64,000 nt of DNA from Streptomyces sp. NBC_00154. Its GTDB lineage: Bacteria; Actinomycetota; Actinomycetes; Streptomycetales; Streptomycetaceae. A program made the translations under genes and the position numbers. Location of the stretch: contig NZ_JAPEMI010000001.1 of the NCBI RefSeq assembly GCF_026342835.1, forward strand, positions 5,462,501-5,526,500, read 5' to 3'. Shown one piece after another: positions 60,452 to 64,000 of this stretch. Each line of letters starts with the position of its first letter. The stretch's first letter is position 1. The notes beneath the pieces were generated by a model that searched no databases, had not been told where the DNA came from, and saw only the letters and a list, made by a program, of their open reading frames with translations.

Positions 60452-62626
60452 ATGTCGTGGACACGAAGACTTCTGGTGGTCCTGGTGGCACTGGCTGCCG
60501 CACTCCTCGCGGCCCCGGCCGCCCAGGCGCACGAGGAACGACCGGTCACCCTGCCCGACGGTTCCGGCAGTGTCCCGGTCCACCGCGCCGGCGAACCCGA
60601 TCTGCTGGTCTGCAAGAGCGACCGGGCCGACTTCGGACGCCGGATATCCGGCTTTCCGGCGAAGCTCCGGGCACGCAACCTCGAACTCTTCGAACGGTGC
60701 CGGAAGTCCGGCTACCGCCATCTGCAACAGGCCGTCGACAAGGTCGACAAACCCGGCATGAACATCGCGATCCTGCCCGGCCTGTACGAGGAGGAGCCCT
60801 CGCTGCCCAGGCCGACGGGGGAGTGCGCGAGGCTCAAGGCGCCCAACTCTCAGCTCGGCTACCAGATCCTGTCGTACGCGCAGCAGAAGCAGTGTCCGCA
60901 CAACCAGAACCTGGTGGCGATCCTCGGCAAGAAGCGGCTCCAGATCGAGGGGACCGGGGCGGAGCGGACCGACGTCGTCATCGACGCCAAGTACCAGAAG
61001 CTCAACGCGATCCGCGCGGACGGCTCCGACGGCATCTACTTCAAGAACTTCACCGCCCAGCGCACCACGTTCAACTCGCTGTACGTGCTGGCACAGGACG
61101 GCTTCGTCATCGACGACGTCCTCACCCGGTGGAACGACGAGTACGGCTTCCTCACCTTCGCCAGTGACCACGGGCTGTACAAGAACTGCGAGTCGTACGG
61201 CAACGGCGACTCCGGCATCTATCCCGGCAGTGCGTCGGACATCAACGACGGATACGGCTACGACGTGCCGCGCTACTCCATCGAGATCACCGGCTGCCGG
61301 AGCCACCACAACATGGTCGGCTACTCCGGCACCGCGGGCGATTCCGTTTACGTCCACGACAACGAGTTCGACCACAACATGGGCGGCGCCTCTATGGACA
61401 GCGCCTTCCCGGGCCACCCCGGCCTCCCGCAGAACCACGCACGCTTCGAACGCAACCTGATCCACGACAACAACGCCGACTACTATCCGTACGTCGCCGA
61501 CGGCACCTGCGCCAAACCGCCGGTGGAGCGCGGCTACGAGGACGGTGTCGTCTGCCCGCAGATCTCCATGCCGCCGGGCACCGGCATCATCACCGCGGGC
61601 GGCAACTGGAACATCTACGAGAACAACTGGATCTACGGACAGCAGCGCGCCGCCTTTTTCCTGAGTGCCGTCCCCGCCTTCATTCGCGGCGAGAACGCCC
61701 TGGCGAAGCAGGTCGACACCTCGCACCACAATCGGTACGCGGGCAACCACCTCGGCACGGACAAGGCGGGCCGTTCCCGGCCCAACCTCACCGATGTGTG
61801 GTGGGACGGCCAGGGCGACGGCAACTGCTGGCAGTCGGACACCGGGCCGTCCACACCGCGCTCGCTGCCCGAGTGCGGGGAGGCGCGCGGCGCGGTCTCC
61901 GGGCGCACTGATCGACTGGTGGGCGAACCGGTCAAACTCGCTCAATTGCTGGTCTGTGCCGACTACAACGTGCAGGCGCGGCGGCTGCCGGCCGGCTGCG
62001 ACTGGTACGGCGCACGCGGCATCGAGCGCATCGAGGTACAGATCGCGCTGGGTGTCGCCCTGGTGCTCGTGCTGGTCGGCGGGGTGCTGTGGTGGCGCCG
62101 TCTGCGGCACAACCGGCTCGCCACAGCGGCCACGCTGCTCGGCTCGATCGGCCTCGGGCTGGATGTGGCCGGCGCGACGACGGGCTTTGCGTCCTCCTGT
62201 CTGCCCGCGGTGGCGCTGCTGCTGACCGGGGCGTGGTGGACCGGCATCGGGTTCGTACTGCGCGGCGAGCGACCCGGACTGGGCTGGACCACGATGGTGC
62301 TGGGCGTCCTGACCCTGCTCGACGCCTTCGACAAGGCCGTCCTGATGATCCCGTGGATCCCGATCGGCCCGGCCTGGGTGCGCGGCCTCCTCGGCGTCAT
62401 CTGGGTGGTGTGGGCGGTGGTGGCCGCGGCGCGGCACGGTGAACGGGCGGTGCGGAGGAGGGCGGACCCGGGGCCGGGCGCGGACGCGGATGCCGATGCC
62501 GCGGACAGACAGGGTGGCGACGGGACGGGAGCCGGTGCGCATGCGGGGTCCGGATCGGCGGATTCCGGGCCGGACACGCACTCCGGGTCCGACCGGTCCG
62601 CCGCACCGGATCGGGACCGATCATGA
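60452..62626 (+). CDS. Secreted/membrane right-handed beta-helix protein
   Basis: The 724-residue product starts at ATG 60452. It has a signal peptide (MSWTRRLLVVLVALAAALLA), then about 480 residues of right-handed beta-helix (YRHLQQAVDKVDKPGMNIAI, YFKNFTAQRTTFNSLYV, FVIDDVLTRWNDEYGFL, DSVYVHDNEFDHNMGGASM). After this come four or five membrane helices (residues about 530-690) and a Gly/Asp/Ser-rich tail. Beta-helix folds bind or cleave polysaccharides; catalytic residues cannot be assigned. It overlaps the next gene (ATGA), so the three genes to the window end form an operon. Confidence 0.82.
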   Translation: MSWTRRLLVVLVALAAALLAAPAAQAHEERPVTLPDGSGSVPVHRAGEPDLLVCKSDRADFGRRISGFPAKLRARNLELFERCRKSGYRHLQQAVDKVDKPGMNIAILPGLYEEEPSLPRPTGECARLKAPNSQLGYQILSYAQQKQCPHNQNLVAILGKKRLQIEGTGAERTDVVIDAKYQKLNAIRADGSDGIYFKNFTAQRTTFNSLYVLAQDGFVIDDVLTRWNDEYGFLTFASDHGLYKNCESYGNGDSGIYPGSASDINDGYGYDVPRYSIEITGCRSHHNMVGYSGTAGDSVYVHDNEFDHNMGGASMDSAFPGHPGLPQNHARFERNLIHDNNADYYPYVADGTCAKPPVERGYEDGVVCPQISMPPGTGIITAGGNWNIYENNWIYGQQRAAFFLSAVPAFIRGENALAKQVDTSHHNRYAGNHLGTDKAGRSRPNLTDVWWDGQGDGNCWQSDTGPSTPRSLPECGEARGAVSGRTDRLVGEPVKLAQLLVCADYNVQARRLPAGCDWYGARGIERIEVQIALGVALVLVLVGGVLWWRRLRHNRLATAATLLGSIGLGLDVAGATTGFASSCLPAVALLLTGAWWTGIGFVLRGERPGLGWTTMVLGVLTLLDAFDKAVLMIPWIPIGPAWVRGLLGVIWVVWAVVAAARHGERAVRRRADPGPGADADADAADRQGGDGTGAGAHAGSGSADSGPDTHSGSDRSAAPDRDRS

Positions 62627-63489
62627 AGCGAAGCCCCAGCCCTCTGCGGCACAACAGGTTCAGCACGCTCAACAGGCGGACGGCACGCACGGCTTCCCTC
62701 CGGCTCACCGTCGCCCTCCTCACCGCAGGCGCCCTCGTGGGCGGTGCGAGTGCCTGTGGCGGACGGGCGACCACCCACCACCGACCCGGTACCAGTCATG
62801 AACAGGCCAGCGGCAGCGTCGGCCGGCTCCTTGCCGCCGACGACGGATCCGGTCACCGGCTCCGTCAGGTCGACGCCGACGGCGCCCCTGCGGTGACCGT
62901 CGCCGTACGGCCGGACTCCGAGGACGGGTGGAACGTCCATCTCTCCGTACGGAACTTCAGGTTCACCCCGGACAGCGTCGGTGGCGCGGCGCTCCCCGGA
63001 CGCGGCCACGCCCTGCTCCTCCTCGACGGTCACCCACTGGCCCGGCTCTACGGCCCCTGGTACCACCTCCCCGGCTCGCTCGTCCGCGGTGCGGGCGGCG
63101 GCCGCACCCTCACGGCCCGGCTGTACGCCGACGATCACACCGCCTGGGCCGTGCACTCCACACCGATCCAGGCCACCACTCCGCTCACCACCGATACTCC
63201 CGTCGGCACGCCCGCCGAACCCCGCCCCGACCGGACTCTGGAGATCGTCATCTCTCAGGGCAAGGTCAGCCCCGCCCCCGGCCGCATCGAGATCAAGAAG
63301 GGGCAGCGCATCGAACTGAGCGTCCGCACCGACCACGCCGACACCCTCCACGTCCACGGCTACGACAGGGAAGCGCGCCTGCCCGCCGGACGGACCACCA
63401 CGCTCACCCTCACCGCCGATCGCACCGGGCTCTTCGAGGTCGAGACCCATGAGTCCGCACTGCTCCTGACCCAGCTCGTCGTGCGGTGA
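62623..63489 (+). CDS. Cupredoxin-like lipoprotein
   Basis: The 288-residue product has a signal peptide with lipobox GASAC (lipid on Cys near residue 45). A central region HLSVRNFRFTPDSVGGAAL and a C-terminal beta-sandwich (VISQGKVSPAPGRIEIKKGQ, TDHADTLHVHGYDREARLPA, TGLFEVETHESALLL) have the spacing of a cupredoxin domain, with His residues (HVHGYD, THESA) that could bind copper. It overlaps the genes on both sides by 4 bases. With the membrane protein downstream it may handle copper or an exported oxidised substrate. Confidence 0.75.
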   Translation: MKRSPSPLRHNRFSTLNRRTARTASLRLTVALLTAGALVGGASACGGRATTHHRPGTSHEQASGSVGRLLAADDGSGHRLRQVDADGAPAVTVAVRPDSEDGWNVHLSVRNFRFTPDSVGGAALPGRGHALLLLDGHPLARLYGPWYHLPGSLVRGAGGGRTLTARLYADDHTAWAVHSTPIQATTPLTTDTPVGTPAEPRPDRTLEIVISQGKVSPAPGRIEIKKGQRIELSVRTDHADTLHVHGYDREARLPAGRTTTLTLTADRTGLFEVETHESALLLTQLVVR

Positions 63490-64000
63490 GCGTCCTCGCC
63501 CACGGCATCGGCTCCCAGCACGACCTGCCGCTGTCCCCCTTCCATGCGTTCGCCGGCGCGTTCGCCGCCCTCTTCGTCTCGTTTCTCGCCCTCGGCCTGC
63601 TCTGGTCCGCCTCCCGATTCCGCGGGGACCGGGCGGGCCGCCCGCTCCCGGTCGCCCTCCAGCGCCTTGCCGACGCCCGCCCGACCCGTACGGTCGCGCG
63701 CGTCGTGGGCCTGGCCGCCGCCCTGTTCGTCCTCCTCCACCTCCTCCTCGGCCCGAACGGGCCGGAGCGCAACCCGGCCGCGGGCACCGTCTATGTGCTC
63801 CTCTGGGTCGGGCTCGTCCCCGCCTCGCTCCTGCTCGGTCCCGTCTGGCGACTCCTCAATCCCCTGCGCACGCTCCACCTCCTCGTCTGCCGCGCACTCG
63901 GCCGCGACCCGGCCGCAGGCCGCCCCCTCCCCGTACGTCTCGGCCTGTGGCCCGCTGCGGCCGGACTGCTCGCCTTCACCTGGCTCGAACTCGTCGCCCC
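63486..64000 (+). CDS. Polytopic membrane protein, 5' part (runs off window)
   Basis: The frame starts at GTG 63486, overlapping the cupredoxin stop (GTGA), and is open to the last base (171 codons). The product opens MSVLAHGIGSQHDLPLSPF and contains at least three membrane helices (FAGAFAALFVSFLALGLLW; VVGLAAALFVLLHLLLG; YVLLWVGLVPASLLLGPVWR). The conserved HGIGS...LP opening and NPLRTLH suggest a family of membrane proteins linked to copper or cytochrome functions, but I cannot name it. Confidence 0.7.
   Translation, partial: MSVLAHGIGSQHDLPLSPFHAFAGAFAALFVSFLALGLLWSASRFRGDRAGRPLPVALQRLADARPTRTVARVVGLAAALFVLLHLLLGPNGPERNPAAGTVYVLLWVGLVPASLLLGPVWRLLNPLRTLHLLVCRALGRDPAAGRPLPVRLGLWPAAAGLLAFTWLELVA

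Noticed and set aside
60335..62581. Open frame of 748 codons opposite the beta-helix gene
   Set aside because: The translation is repetitive Val/Gly/Arg/Asp text without a ribosome site; it is an antisense shadow.

Overview
The window is a 64 kb piece of a Streptomyces chromosome. GC content is very high with strong third-position GC. GTG starts are frequent. It carries streptogrisin proteases, an AA10 polysaccharide oxygenase with a LAETG anchor, many Streptomyces-type secreted hydrolases, and a complete FxSxx-COOH (Fxs) cassette. No tRNA, rRNA or CRISPR array was seen. Everything here was read by eye; no database search was run.

Layout. 1-4.6 kb: end of an MFS transporter, an acyl-CoA dehydrogenase behind a palindromic operator, a SepF paralogue, and a DUF5685 protein with an extreme Cys-rich tail. 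4.6-16.2 kb: a divergent uptake and oxidation locus with two solute-binding lipoproteins, two permeases, one ATPase, an FAD/NAD(P) protein, two flavin-dependent monooxygenases and a DUF1684 protein. A 23-residue leader peptide ending in Ser-Ser-Ser-Cys precedes the left arm, which suggests organosulfur scavenging under cysteine control. An ISL3-family element with a perfect 8-bp target duplication has split the divergent promoter region.

16.4-29.6 kb: streptogrisin B-like and streptogrisin D-like protease genes in the same orientation bracket a signalling or conflict-like island. The island holds a SLOG-like nucleotide-binding protein, a SLATT-type membrane protein, and the cassette fxsA (FxSxx peptide), fxsB (radical SAM/SPASM with a degenerate hydroxylase extension), fxsC (TIR-like) and fxsT (ParA-like P-loop, TIR, NB-ARC and TPR in one chain), followed by an alpha/beta hydrolase. 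This is the most interesting system in the window: the peptide chemistry has precedent, but the biological role and the SLOG/SLATT partnership are open.

29.7-32.1 kb is a decay zone with three or four gene remnants. 32.1-36.6 kb is a DNA-damage mutagenesis operon (dnaE2 plus an ImuB-like Y-family protein lacking the catalytic acids) behind a LexA-type box. 36.8-38.8 kb encodes a secreted lipase and the AA10 enzyme. 38.9-43.8 kb is an insertion island: an IS1380-family element, two related transposase remnants, a small secreted protein and an HNH protein. 44.1-51.9 kb resumes core genes: a methyltransferase-NUDIX-VOC fusion, DUF402, double GNAT, YtrA-type GntR regulator, AAA ATPase, SGNH lipase and Ser/Thr kinase. 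52.4-64 kb: Tat-exported M20 amidohydrolase, a TetR-controlled drug-type ABC exporter, an orphan type ISP specificity-like protein, a GntR regulator with homogentisate dioxygenase, and a beta-helix/cupredoxin/membrane operon running off the end.
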